A DNA stretch of 64,000 nucleotides from Deltaproteobacteria bacterium (GTDB lineage Bacteria > Myxococcota > Kuafuiibacteriia > Kuafuiibacteriales > Kuafuiibacteriaceae). Every line of letters starts with the position of its first letter. The stretch's first letter is position 1. The notes beneath the pieces are model-generated. The model saw only the letters and a list, made by a program, of their open reading frames with translations, did no database searches and had not been told where the DNA came from. This document shows positions 1 through 8,925 of the stretch, piece by piece. Where the stretch lies: contig JADJBV010000001.1 in the NCBI GenBank assembly GCA_016703535.1, positions 2,470,001 to 2,534,000 of the forward strand. The letters are read 5' to 3'. Position numbers and translations under genes: made by a program.

Positions 1-711
1 GCGGCCGAGCGCCGCGAAGACCTCGGGATCGACCCGGTGGTCGACCTTTCGGGCGCCGGGCGCCAAGCCCACCAGGACCTGCTGGGTCAAGCCGTGATCT
101 TCGAGCCAAGTGCGGGTGGCCGAGGCCGCCGAGGCCGAAGAACCAAGGGAGGTTGTGATCGGCTCGAGGGGCGCGTGCACTCCGAGGGGCCACAAAAGAC
201 GGAGTTTGGTCTCGACCTCGGGCTCGGGCCCGTCGGGTGGAGGGACCAAGAGGGCCGCAAAACGACGAGCCTCGCCGCGATCGTGGATGATCCGGGCCCG
301 TCGGCCGATCAAGGCCAGCAGCATGGCCGAGCTGGCGCTGAAGTGGTGCCAGTGCGAGGCGTCGATGACGACGTCGTAGTCGCGACGTCGGAGCCCGCGA
401 ACCAAACGCCAAAACGCCCAGGGACGCCGAAAAAAACTGCGTTTTTCGAAGGGAATCAGGTTCGCGAGGTCCGCGACCAAGGACAACTTCGAGGCTGAAA
501 CCAACAGATCGAGCTCGGCTTCCGGGAAGGCCCGGCGCAGGGCGATCAACAGCGGGGTGGTCAAGAGCACGTTGCCGACGCGCTCATCGATTCGAACCAC
601 CAAGATGCGGCGGATCGGCCCGATCAGGCCGGACCCGGGCCCCCCGAGGAGCACGGAAACGAGGATCGCGGCCCAACGTTTCAGGGCCCTACGCAGGCTG
701 CGTGCGCTCAA
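1..711 (-). CDS. Glycosyltransferase family 9 (heptosyltransferase-like), 3' end outside window
   Basis: Reading the minus strand from 711 gives one open frame to base 1, so the C-terminal part lies beyond the window edge. After about 35 residues with a hydrophobic stretch (AAILVSVLLGG) comes a GT9 N-terminus: RILVVRIDERVGNVLLTTPL, near residues 35-54. GT9 enzymes transfer ADP-heptose or related sugars to the LPS core on the inner membrane face. The probable TTG start overlaps the stop of the upstream GT9 gene (TTGA, 708-711). A GTG at about 600 would give a start closer to the usual family start, so the N-terminal extension is uncertain. The acceptor sugar cannot be deduced. The C-terminal donor-binding half is not visible here. 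Confidence 0.8.
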   Translation of the reverse strand, partial: MSARSLRRALKRWAAILVSVLLGGPGSGLIGPIRRILVVRIDERVGNVLLTTPLLIALRRAFPEAELDLLVSASKLSLVADLANLIPFEKRSFFRRPWAFWRLVRGLRRRDYDVVIDASHWHHFSASSAMLLALIGRRARIIHDRGEARRFAALLVPPPDGPEPEVETKLRLLWPLGVHAPLEPITTSLGSSASAASATRTWLEDHGLTQQVLVGLAPGARKVDHRVDPEVFAALGR

Positions 712-1730
712 ACTCGGTCTCCGCGGGCTGGGTTCGCGTGTTCCAGAGCTCGGATTACGGCGCCACGGACCCGTTCGCCGCTGAGATCCACCAAACATCG
801 GTGGTGGCCGAGGGGACAACGGTCGTGGCCGTGGGGGCTGCAGGGTCGGCAATCGATCCGCTCGAAGAGGACCTGGTCTTGGGCCTCGAAGGCGTGTCGG
901 GCCTCAGACGTGGGACCAAAGAGCGCCACGACTGGGATCCCGAGGGCCCGGGCCAGGTGCACGGGACCGGTGTCGCCACCGAGGACCACGCGGCAGGTGC
1001 CCAGGGCGTCGATCAAACCGTCGAGGTCGCCTTGGGTTTGGTCTTCGGCGGAGGCCAGGGCTTCGGGCGCCGCCTCCCGAAGGGCTTGAAACAAGGGCGA
1101 CTCCCAGGGGGCCCCGAGCAAGACCAGGCGATGGCGGCTCGGATCGAGGGCCCGACAGAGTTCGGCGACCCGGGCGATCGGCCAGCGTTTGGTGGCCCAT
1201 TCGGAGCCGAGGCAGAGGCCGATCCGTTGGGGCCCGCTGGTCGGATCGGGCGGCGGGCGGCGCATGAGGCCCGAAAGTGATTGGAGATCAACGCCTTGGA
1301 CGTCGGGACCGAGGAGCCCCAGCCGATCCGTCACGAAGGTGCCGGTGCTGGGGTGGCGTTCGGTGAGCCACAGGCCGGCGAACGTCCCCTGGGTCGCGCC
1401 GACGCGACGAGGGATCCCGGCCAGCCGGGCCAAAAGTACACTCCGAAGAGAGGGATGGGGGATGTACGCCTCCTGATACCCTTCGGCCGCAAGTTCGGCG
1501 GCCAGGCGCTTGAGGCCTCGCCAGCCCCGATCCGCGCCGCGTTTGTCGAAGACGTGCACCCGGTCGACGTGGAGCAAACGCCGGGCGATCCGATCCGAGG
1601 GCGGCCGGACGACCAACCCCACCCGCCCTGCCGGATGACGTCGTTTCAGGGCCCGGGCCAAGGGGCCGTCGAAGACCGTGTCGCCGAGGAAGGCGGGATC
1701 GATGATCACCGCGTGGAGATCAGGGACCAA
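708..1730 (-). CDS. Glycosyltransferase family 9 (heptosyltransferase family)
   Basis: This is a GT9 protein of about 340 residues, the usual family length, predicted to add a heptose-type sugar to LPS core. The N-terminus has the family start AVIIDPAFLGDTVFDGPLAR. The C-terminal half has a GSEWATKRWP segment and the donor-site signature GGDTGPVHLARALGIPVVALFGPTS. A Cys-containing tail (CRPCSPHGHDRCP) resembles that of other GT9 proteins. No ATG fits. The TTG at 1730 overlaps the upstream GT2 gene by 11 bases, and a GTG at 1709 is an alternative that starts at VIIDPAFLGD. It lies between the GT2 gene and a second GT9 gene, so it is likely part of an LPS core operon. The exact sugar is unknown. 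Confidence 0.88.
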   Translation of the reverse strand: MVPDLHAVIIDPAFLGDTVFDGPLARALKRRHPAGRVGLVVRPPSDRIARRLLHVDRVHVFDKRGADRGWRGLKRLAAELAAEGYQEAYIPHPSLRSVLLARLAGIPRRVGATQGTFAGLWLTERHPSTGTFVTDRLGLLGPDVQGVDLQSLSGLMRRPPPDPTSGPQRIGLCLGSEWATKRWPIARVAELCRALDPSRHRLVLLGAPWESPLFQALREAAPEALASAEDQTQGDLDGLIDALGTCRVVLGGDTGPVHLARALGIPVVALFGPTSEARHAFEAQDQVLFERIDCRPCSPHGHDRCPLGHHRCLVDLSGERVRGAVIRALEHANPARGDRV

Positions 1731-2526
1731 GATGGCCCTCGCCAGGGGCGCCCCAACGCCCCAGCTCCCAGAGCCGAGCGTACTTTTGGAAGACCTCATA
1801 GGCTTGGAGGCCGGAGATCACCAGGCCGAGGGTGCCCTCGAGGAAGCCGCCCTTGACCACATAGGCCCGAACAAAGCGGCCGAGGGTATGGAGGAAGATA
1901 TCGACCGCACCCGCCCGTCGGCCTTCGGCGTAGGCGGCTCGGGCGAAGCGGTCGGCGTAGCGGCTGGATTTGGCCAAGAAGTGATCGAGGGAGACGAAGG
2001 AGTGGTGATCGACGTGGCCTCGCAGGTCGCCGATCCCGCCCTGGACCCGGACCTTTTCGTGGACCGGCGTCGCCGGGTCGAAGTGGGCCCGATCGCGGCG
2101 GAGGAGGCGGACGTGGGGATCGGGGTAGTAGCCGGCCCGTCGTACCCAGGTGTCCCGGAAGTGGTTGCGAAAAGGCATGCGGTAGGCGTCGATGCCCGGT
2201 TCGCCGCCTCGATCGGCGATGGACCGTACTTCTTGCTGGAGGTCGGCGCTCACCACCTCGTCGGCGTCGATGACCAACACCCAGCGCCCTCGGGCCAGGG
2301 CCCGGCCCGCGTCCTTTTGGTCGGCAAAGTTGAGGAAAGGCCGCTGCACGATCCGGGCGCCAGCTTGGGACGCGATCGCCAAAGTCCCATCGGTGGACCC
2401 CGAGTCGATCACCAGGATCTCGTCGCAGAACTCCAGGGAAGCGAGGCAGGCGCCGATTCGGCCCACTTCGTTGTGGCAAATCACGAGGCCGGTCAGGGCC
2501 ACCTCGGGGTCGGCCGGGTCGCTCAA
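1720..2526 (-). CDS. Glycosyltransferase family 2, WaaE/KdtX-like (LPS core)
   Basis: This 268-residue GT-A enzyme resembles the WaaE/KdtX family, which adds a hexose (glucose in the studied cases) to inner-core heptose. Visible marks are the start LTGLVICHNE, DSGSTDGT at residues 41-48, the NFADQKDAG segment near 66-74, and the metal-binding DADE at 87-90. Family-like features further on are YYPDPHVRLLRRD and VHEKV. The C-terminal part carries an amphipathic region typical of this family. The TTG at 2526 is the furthest start; a GTG at 2502 is also plausible. It overlaps the following GT9 gene and starts only 25 bases after the MCP-like gene, so the genes may share a transcript. Substrate and linkage are inferred from family only. 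Confidence 0.85.
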   Translation of the reverse strand: MSDPADPEVALTGLVICHNEVGRIGACLASLEFCDEILVIDSGSTDGTLAIASQAGARIVQRPFLNFADQKDAGRALARGRWVLVIDADEVVSADLQQEVRSIADRGGEPGIDAYRMPFRNHFRDTWVRRAGYYPDPHVRLLRRDRAHFDPATPVHEKVRVQGGIGDLRGHVDHHSFVSLDHFLAKSSRYADRFARAAYAEGRRAGAVDIFLHTLGRFVRAYVVKGGFLEGTLGLVISGLQAYEVFQKYARLWELGRWGAPGEGHLGP

Positions 2527-2551
2527 CGAGGAATGCGTAGCACTTTCGGCC

Positions 2552-4513
2552 TCAGCTTCGCAGCACCGACAACGCAGTCTCGGTGGCCTCGACCAACCGC
2601 GCCAGGCGGGCCCGGGCCGCTTCGGACGCCAGGCGCACCTCGGCCAAAAGGCGTTGGCCGTCGGGGGTCAGGGCCTCGGGGCGGCCTTCGGTGGCCCTGA
2701 TTTCCTCGAGGGATTGGTGGAGTCGGGCCAACAGGGCCTCTTCGAAGCCGCCTCCGACCCGGACGTTGGCCAACGCCGGGCCCAGGTTTTGGAGCGCCAG
2801 CTGGGCCTGTCGGGCCCCGCCGAGGAGTTCGGTGGCGCCTTCGGCCATGCCCCGATGAGCCCGCTCCAGGGCCTTGAGGCTCCCGGCCGTCAGCTCGGCC
2901 ACCCGGACCAGGGTCGAGGCCAGGTCAAAGAGCGGCGCCGTCAGGTCCGTTCGGGGATCGCCGCCGAGCTCCGGCTGAGACTGGGCGGTGTGCTCGAGGG
3001 TCGATCCCAGGGTGCCGAGCTCTTCCTCGAGGGTCTTCAGGCCCCGCTGCAGCGCCTCGAAGGCGGCCCGGCCTTCGCCGGCCATCGCGGTCAGGCGGGC
3101 GGGCGGCAGATCGACCCCGTCATCGCCGCGGCGCGCGACCAGCCGGGACAGGACGGTGAGGGCCTGGTCCAAAGAGGCCGAAGACTGGAGCAGCTCGGCG
3201 GTCTGACTTTGGAGGCCCGCGAGTTCGCTGGAGCGCCGACCGACGGCCATCAGGGTGGCCCGGGCCTCCTGAATCACCCGACGTTGTTCGGCGCCGTGAC
3301 GCCCCAAACCCGCCAGGGCCTCGCCGAGTCGATCCTGGGCGGCCAAGGCCTCTTCTTTGGCCCGAAGAAGGCCCTCGCCAAGGTGATGGAGGGCGTCCCG
3401 CTGATCGGTGGCCGCGTCGGCGATCTTTTTGCCCGACGGACCGATCCCGACCGCGGCCTGGGCGGTGGTGGCCGCGCTGTGGTGAAGGTCGTTGATCCGC
3501 TCGATCAGATCCCGCCGAGCCACCTCCAAGGCTTCGCCCAGGGGCTCGAAGGGTTCGGCCAAGGTGGGGGTCGGGCCCCGCAGATCACCATGGCCGAAGC
3601 CGGCGATGGCCCGGGCGACCCCTTGCACGTCTTGGCTCCGAGCCGCCCTCCCCTGGGCCTGGTGCCGTTCGGCCCGCTCGATCAGCGCGTTCACCACCAA
3701 GGCGATCTCCCTCGCCTCGCGGTTTCCGCGGTCAGGCTCGGCCCGGGCCCGCTCCTGGCCATGATCGAAGTCCCGGGCCGCTTGCAGCGCCGCGGCGATC
3801 GGCGCGCCGTAGCGGAGGTGGAACCACAGGCCAGCGAGGAGGCCCGCCAGGACCCCGGCGAAGAGGAACACCGGGACCGGTGAGGCGATTGGGGCCGGCG
3901 GCGCCGTAGGAGCCGCCAACGCACCCGCGAGGCGGAGGGCCGGGCCGAGATCGACGGGCTCCACCGGCGTCGGGATCGGTGCCCGGCCGACGCCAACCCG
4001 GGGACCTTTGGCCGTCGACCAATGCCCATCGTGGGTCGTGACCGCCTCTCCTTTGAGGAGGGGCGCAAGATCGGGCCGAGCCACCGCCAAGGTCGCTCCG
4101 GCCGCGATGCCCGCGGCCTCGAGGCCATGGGCCCGTCCTTGTTCGAAGTGACCGACCAGCTCTCCCTCCTTGAGGGTATGGGGCGCCGAGTGGGCCGCTT
4201 CGGTCGCCAAGACCTGGGCCCGAGCGCGGGCGAGGGCCGCGGAGATGTCCCGGAGCGAAACGGCCTGGGCTTGGGCCCGGACGTCGGCCTCCGTCAACAC
4301 CTCGTAGGCCTTCAAACCGGCCCCCTGCTGGGACTCCAGGTCCCCAAAAAGCCGGGCCAACTCGTGATGGGACCAACGTTCGGTGGCCGCCGCCAAGCCG
4401 GCGCCGAGCAGGCCTCCGGAGGCCGCGAAGAGCGCCACCATGAGGTGGGTGGAGAGGCCGGCAAACCGGCGCCCACCCGAGCGGGTCGAGGTGCTCTTCT
4501 CCAGCGGATCCAC
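2552..4513 (-). CDS. Membrane protein with chemoreceptor-like layout
   Basis: This 653-residue protein has two predicted membrane helices, at about 22-43 and 212-233. They enclose a periplasmic region of roughly 170 residues that I do not recognise. The cytoplasmic part begins with a HAMP-like stretch and continues as about 400 residues of Ala/Glu/Leu/Arg-rich heptad-like coiled coil. This is the layout of methyl-accepting chemotaxis proteins. The highly conserved hairpin tip of real MCPs (the E-AR-GE-G-GFAVVA region) is not seen, so coupling to CheA/CheW is doubtful. No other che genes are in the window. It could be a degenerate chemoreceptor or another coiled-coil sensor. The downstream GT2 start is 25 bases away. 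Confidence 0.6.
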   Translation of the reverse strand: MDPLEKSTSTRSGGRRFAGLSTHLMVALFAASGGLLGAGLAAATERWSHHELARLFGDLESQQGAGLKAYEVLTEADVRAQAQAVSLRDISAALARARAQVLATEAAHSAPHTLKEGELVGHFEQGRAHGLEAAGIAAGATLAVARPDLAPLLKGEAVTTHDGHWSTAKGPRVGVGRAPIPTPVEPVDLGPALRLAGALAAPTAPPAPIASPVPVFLFAGVLAGLLAGLWFHLRYGAPIAAALQAARDFDHGQERARAEPDRGNREAREIALVVNALIERAERHQAQGRAARSQDVQGVARAIAGFGHGDLRGPTPTLAEPFEPLGEALEVARRDLIERINDLHHSAATTAQAAVGIGPSGKKIADAATDQRDALHHLGEGLLRAKEEALAAQDRLGEALAGLGRHGAEQRRVIQEARATLMAVGRRSSELAGLQSQTAELLQSSASLDQALTVLSRLVARRGDDGVDLPPARLTAMAGEGRAAFEALQRGLKTLEEELGTLGSTLEHTAQSQPELGGDPRTDLTAPLFDLASTLVRVAELTAGSLKALERAHRGMAEGATELLGGARQAQLALQNLGPALANVRVGGGFEEALLARLHQSLEEIRATEGRPEALTPDGQRLLAEVRLASEAARARLARLVEATETALSVLRS

Positions 4514-4837
4514 CGGGGCATTCTACCGGGTCCGGTCGCGCCCGCCAGATTCAGCCCGAACGAGAGCGCCCCGGGGAAAAGCGGGAGGCGCGAGGCGTAA
4601 AAGGGGTCGTTGGTTCCGTACCCGGACCTCCAAGCCCAGGAGGATGTCGATCTGGAGCGCCGTCGCGAAAAAGCCGGTTTGGGTGCGAGGACGACAACCG
4701 AGGCGCGAGGAGCGGAAGGGTACTTGATTCGGTACCTTGAGCACCGCAGCAACGAGCCTTGGCGTCCGCAGCCCCAAGAGCGGCTTTCGCAGTCGGCGGG
4801 CCAGATCGACAGGCTCCGAGGGCCCGGGAACGAACGG
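4514..4837. other. Intergenic stretch, no gene recognised
   Basis: About 324 bases lie between the receiver-DUF4388 gene and the MCP-like gene, both on the minus strand. Open frames here are Arg/Pro-rich and look like chance frames of GC-rich DNA. I see no tRNA, no convincing hairpin followed by a T-run and no repeat. It probably contains the promoter of the MCP-like gene. Confidence 0.5.
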
Positions 4838-6289
4838 CTAAGCCGAACCCCGGGCCGCCACGCCCACCAGCCGTTGCCCGGCCAGGTGGTGGAGACGCCG
4901 AAAGACCTCGATGCTGGGGCGCCGCAGGGACTGGACCAACTCTTGGACCGTTCGACGCCCGTCGATGGAGTCGAGGATCTGGCGGTCTTCGGGCGGCAAG
5001 GCGCGGATCCGCTCGGCGGCATCGTCTGGGGTGAGGCGGGCCAGGATCACGCCTGGATCTCCGACCGATCCCGAGAGGCGTTGCCACTCGTCGAGGCGGC
5101 GCATCCCCTCGAGCAAGAGGTGGTGGACGGGGATCGTCAACCCGGCGGCCTCGGCTTCGGCGGGCAGCGGATCCCGGGCGAAGATCGCAAAACGGCCTCG
5201 CTGCCAACGGACGGCCTCGAAGACCAGCTCCTCACTTTGGCGGCGGAGGGCCAGGGCCAAGGCCTCTCGGCTGAGTTGGCCCAAGCGGACGAGACGTTCA
5301 CCGATCCAGCCGCTCAAGCCGAGGCGGGGGTCCAACGATCGATCCAAAGCCCGCTGATCGACCATGCCCGAGGAGACCAAAAGCCGCCCCAACATGAAGG
5401 CGTCTTTGAGGTTGTCCTGGCGGGCAAAAAGCACGTCCGGGCCTCGGTAGTAGATCTCGATCGCCGCACCTTCGGCTTCGAGGCGACAGCGGGCCGGCCC
5501 CTCGACCGAACTGCCGAGCTGGAGGATCTGATCGATGGGCAGGTGCTCGATGAAGCCGGCCACCGCCAAGATCCCGCCGTCGTGGTTGCTGACGCCGAGC
5601 TCACTCTCTCGCCCGAGTTCTTCGCCGACGACGGTCTCGGCCGCTTGAACACAAGCGGTCAAAGCGGCGGAATCGAACTCCAACCCCCGCTCCTCGAAGA
5701 GGGCCTTGAGGCGCCCCAAAATGCGGGAGGCCCGCAGTGAAAAGCTGGCGTGGGTGTCGACGTCGGGCCCGTCTTGATCGGCCAAGACCGCCTCACTTTG
5801 GAGGAGGGCCGCGAAGGGGAAGATGTCGGTCTGCTCCAGCTCGTCCCGGTCTTCGAGGTCCCGGCGCAGGGCCGACAGCAGGTCGCCCGAAAAAGGTTCG
5901 GTGCGTTCGGTCCAGCGGTCGAGGCCTTTGTCCACCGCCCGCAGCAGCCGCTCCGGGGGAAATGGCTTCTCCAGCAGGTCGACGACGTCCGCCTCTTGAG
6001 AGGCGAGGAGCGCCGCCAAGGCCGGGCCGTTTTCGCCGCGGCCCTTTTGGACGGTCAGGATCACCGAAACGCTGGGAGTCCGGGTTTGAGCGAGATCCCT
6101 GAGGAGGTCGGGCGTCGCCTCCGACGCGTCGATGACCACCAAGTCTGTCCGTCGTTGGCGCGCCAACTTCAGGCCTTGCCGGGCGTTGGAGACCGCCAAC
6201 ACCACGAAGCCGGCCCGGGTCAGGACGTTACGGGCCACGATCAAGATGCCCGGGTTGGGCTCGATCATCAGGATCGTGGGGGCGGTCAT
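4838..6289 (-). CDS. Response-regulator receiver fused to DUF4388-type region
   Basis: The protein has 483 residues. Residues 4-122 form a CheY-like receiver: start ILMIEPNPG, likely phospho-acceptor D54 (VVIDASE), T79 and K108 (LLEKPF). One acidic residue of the usual pair is Glu10 and the second is replaced by Pro, so metal binding may be altered. A middle helical segment follows. From about 230 to 400 the pattern matches DUF4388 (AGFIEHLPIDQILQL... IEIYYRGPDVLFARQDN... LGRLLVSSGMV), a domain common in Myxococcota regulators. No DNA-binding or enzymatic output domain is visible, so it probably acts by protein contact. It lies between an amidotransferase-like gene and an MCP-like gene, all on the minus strand. 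The partner kinase is unknown. Confidence 0.75.
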   Translation of the reverse strand: MTAPTILMIEPNPGILIVARNVLTRAGFVVLAVSNARQGLKLARQRRTDLVVIDASEATPDLLRDLAQTRTPSVSVILTVQKGRGENGPALAALLASQEADVVDLLEKPFPPERLLRAVDKGLDRWTERTEPFSGDLLSALRRDLEDRDELEQTDIFPFAALLQSEAVLADQDGPDVDTHASFSLRASRILGRLKALFEERGLEFDSAALTACVQAAETVVGEELGRESELGVSNHDGGILAVAGFIEHLPIDQILQLGSSVEGPARCRLEAEGAAIEIYYRGPDVLFARQDNLKDAFMLGRLLVSSGMVDQRALDRSLDPRLGLSGWIGERLVRLGQLSREALALALRRQSEELVFEAVRWQRGRFAIFARDPLPAEAEAAGLTIPVHHLLLEGMRRLDEWQRLSGSVGDPGVILARLTPDDAAERIRALPPEDRQILDSIDGRRTVQELVQSLRRPSIEVFRRLHHLAGQRLVGVAARGSA

Positions 6290-6386
6290 GGACGAGGTGG
6301 CCGGTGAAAACCGGCGCCGTCATGAGGGTAGGTGCGGGGGTCGATGCCTGGCAACCGGTGATTTGTCGGAGCCGGGTCCCGATGGC

Positions 6387-7199
6387 TCAGACCCCGGGGA
6401 GGATCTGGAGCTTGCCGTCGATCGTCAACACCTTGCCCTCGCCGACCTCGGTCCAACCCGGGCGCGGGGCGCCGGCGGCCACGACCACGGCCCGGAAGCG
6501 CTTCAGGGCGGCGGCGATCTGCTTGAAGTCGGTCAGGGCGGGATCGGGGGGGCCTTCGGGGAGGGAGTCGAGCCCCTGCTGGACCTTCCAGGCCACCGGG
6601 ACGCCCGAGCGGGCGACCAGGAGGAGGCGGCCGTTGGTGCCGACGTAGCTGGCCTGGACCGACCCGGTGCCAGCCTCGGTGACCAAACGGCCGATGGTGT
6701 CGACGGTCCGAGCCAAGGCTCCCGACAGGGCTTGCCCTTCCGCGAGGGTGTCGTCCAGGAGGTTGGCCCGGTGGAGTTCGGCCAAAAACATCCCGAAGGC
6801 CAACTCGCCGCCCGAGGCCTCCCGGAGTTCGGATCGGACGAAGTCCGGTAACTTGTCGAGGATCTTGGCCCTGAGCCCCAGCAGGGGATCGAGGTTGCCG
6901 CTGAAGGCGAAGAGCCAGCGCCGGAAACGGAACGGAGGGCTGTGCTCCCGAGAGGCCCCGCCATGGGCGGCGGCGACCACGATGCGGCTCATGACCTCCG
7001 GGGCCAGCTGGAAGGCGCTCCGTTGGGTCAGGAGTTCGACGGGCTTCCTGATGATCAGGGCCCGATCGTCCGCGTAATAGCCGACCCCCCAGGTCTCCTT
7101 GGGATCGACGGCCGGGGGCTCCAGCTCATTGGCCAGGGCCCACAATAGGGAAGGCATGTGGTCCGCGTCGTTGGCGATGGTGCCGAGGAGATAGACCAT
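6387..7199 (-). CDS. Class II glutamine amidotransferase-like protein lacking the catalytic Cys
   Basis: The 270-residue protein follows the layout of YafJ/EgtC-type Ntn amidotransferases. MVYLLG stands at the place of the family MCxLLG start, TWGVGYY (37-42) at GWGIG-Y, and VVAAAHGGAS (74-83) at VVAHIR-A. PPF stands at HPF, and WLFAFSGNL (95-103) at W-xAHNGxL. In active members Cys2 becomes the N-terminal nucleophile after Met removal. Here residue 2 is Val, and the AHNG oxyanion segment reads AFSG, so glutaminase activity is not expected. It may be a structural or regulatory relative. It is divergent from the Hsp70 gene and upstream of the receiver-DUF4388 gene. The ATG is the only reasonable start. 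Family assignment is by motif order only. Confidence 0.65.
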   Translation of the reverse strand: MVYLLGTIANDADHMPSLLWALANELEPPAVDPKETWGVGYYADDRALIIRKPVELLTQRSAFQLAPEVMSRIVVAAAHGGASREHSPPFRFRRWLFAFSGNLDPLLGLRAKILDKLPDFVRSELREASGGELAFGMFLAELHRANLLDDTLAEGQALSGALARTVDTIGRLVTEAGTGSVQASYVGTNGRLLLVARSGVPVAWKVQQGLDSLPEGPPDPALTDFKQIAAALKRFRAVVVAAGAPRPGWTEVGEGKVLTIDGKLQILPGV

Positions 7200-7336
7200 T
7201 GGAGCTCGATCCTTCGACGGGGCGATCGGAGGACGTCTTCAGTGTAGCCAAGGCCGATCGTCGGTCGCAAGTGGGAGCCCAACCCTGTCGCCCCCACCCT
7301 TTCGCCGAGGGGAGGTCGTTGCTAGCGTCCCTCTCT

Positions 7337-8911
7337 GTGACAGAGCTCGCCATGGGCATCGACCTCGGCACCAGCTACAGCTGCGTGGCCATCATCGAAG
7401 ACGGGGTCCCGACGGTGATCCCGAACGAATGGGGGGAGCGCACCCACGCTTCGGTCGTTTCGTTTATGGACGATGGACGCGTCTTGGTCGGTAACGACGC
7501 CAAGAAGCAGATCATCACCAACCCGGACAACACGGTCTACTCGAGCAAGCGCTTGATCGGCCGGTTCTTCTTCTCGGAGGAGGTGCGCAAGGCGCGCACG
7601 GTGGTGCCCTACAACATCGTCGAGGGGCCCAACAACTCGGTGAGGATCCGGATCCGTGACACGCTGTATTCTCCTCAAGAGGTCGCCGCGATCATCTTGA
7701 AGGAGATGCGGCAGATCGCCGAAAACCACACCGGCCAGACGGTCACCAAGGCGGTGATCACGGTGCCGGCCTACTTCAACGACAACCAGCGCCAGGCCAC
7801 CAAAGACGCTGGAAAGATCGCGGGCCTCGAGGTCCTCAGGATCATCAACGAGCCCACCGCCGCGGCGTTGTCGTACGGCTTTGGCCAGGGCTACAACCAG
7901 CGGGTTGCGCTCTACGACTTGGGCGGCGGCACCTTCGACGTGTCGATCCTCGACATCGGTGACGACGTGTTCGAGGTGGTCTCGACCGCCGGCGACACGT
8001 ACCTGGGCGGCGACGACTTCGACGATCGGATCATGCACTGGCTGGCCGACTCGTTTCAGCAGCAGCAGAACGTGGACCTGCGGCAAGACAAGTACGCGCT
8101 CCAGAAGCTGAAGGAGGCCGCGGAAAAGGCCAAGATCGGGCTCTCGGAGCACGAGGTGGTGCAGATCCACATCCCGCTGATCTACACCGACGAAAACGGG
8201 TATTCGCTGGACTTCAGCACCACCCTGTCCCGGGCCGAGTTCAACCAGATGGTCATGGATCTGGTGCAGCGGACCTTCAAGGTCTGCGACGAAGCGCTCC
8301 AGTCGGCGCGGCTGACGGCCAACGAGATCGACTGCGTGATCTTGGTGGGTGGCCCGACCCGCTTGCCGATCATTCGGAGTTCGGTCCGCCACTACTTCCA
8401 AAAGCAGCCCCTGACCGACGTCGACCCGGACGAGGTGGTGGCGATGGGCGCGGCCATCCAAGCCCACGCCCTGCTGGATACCCAACAGTCGACCTACCTC
8501 TTGGACGTCACGCCGCTGACGCTCCGGCTGGCGACCGTGGGCGGCTACACCGAAAAGATCATCGACAAGAATACGCCCATCCCCATCGATCGGACCCGCT
8601 GCTTCACCACCGCCTCCGACAACCAGGAGAAGGTGAAGATCAAGATCTTCCAGGGGGAATCGAACCTGGCCAAGGACAACACGCTCCTGGGCGAGTTCGA
8701 GTTTTCGGGGTTCAAGGTGGCGGCCCGGGGTGAGGTGACCATCGAGGTCACCTTTGAGATCGACACCGACGGGATCGTGAACGTTTCGGCCCGGGATGTG
8801 GAGACCGGGACCCAGGCCAGCACCACCATCAGCCTCGGCTCGGGCCTGTCCGACCACGAGGTGGCCCAGGCCCAGCAGCGCAACGAGGGCTTGATGGTCT
8901 CCAACCGCTGA
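7337..8911 (+). CDS. Hsp70 (DnaK-type) chaperone without C-terminal lid
   Basis: The ATPase domain is complete: MGIDLGTSYSCVAI (phosphate 1), VPAYFNDNQRQATKDAG, INEPTAAALSYG, DLGGGTFDVS near 194 (phosphate 2) and VGGPTRLP near 336 (adenosine site). The linker and beta-sandwich substrate domain follow (LLDVTPLTL... NTPIPIDRTRCF... KIKIFQGES... GIVNVSARD). The protein then ends at about 524 residues, against roughly 640 for DnaK, so the alpha-helical lid is missing. GTG 7337 or ATG 7352 are the best starts. A TTG at 7319 just after GGAGG is possible. A J-domain gene follows after 14 bases, which suggests a dedicated Hsp70-Hsp40 pair. A paralogue of the same short form lies at 27524. It is probably not the main housekeeping DnaK. 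Confidence 0.88.
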   Translation: MTELAMGIDLGTSYSCVAIIEDGVPTVIPNEWGERTHASVVSFMDDGRVLVGNDAKKQIITNPDNTVYSSKRLIGRFFFSEEVRKARTVVPYNIVEGPNNSVRIRIRDTLYSPQEVAAIILKEMRQIAENHTGQTVTKAVITVPAYFNDNQRQATKDAGKIAGLEVLRIINEPTAAALSYGFGQGYNQRVALYDLGGGTFDVSILDIGDDVFEVVSTAGDTYLGGDDFDDRIMHWLADSFQQQQNVDLRQDKYALQKLKEAAEKAKIGLSEHEVVQIHIPLIYTDENGYSLDFSTTLSRAEFNQMVMDLVQRTFKVCDEALQSARLTANEIDCVILVGGPTRLPIIRSSVRHYFQKQPLTDVDPDEVVAMGAAIQAHALLDTQQSTYLLDVTPLTLRLATVGGYTEKIIDKNTPIPIDRTRCFTTASDNQEKVKIKIFQGESNLAKDNTLLGEFEFSGFKVAARGEVTIEVTFEIDTDGIVNVSARDVETGTQASTTISLGSGLSDHEVAQAQQRNEGLMVSNR

Positions 8912-8925
8912 CGTAGCTATCCCGG

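Noticed and set aside
4523..4777. 84-codon minus-strand frame in the gap upstream of the MCP-like gene
   Set aside because: Arg/Pro-rich, without ribosome site or protein-like pattern; looks like chance.
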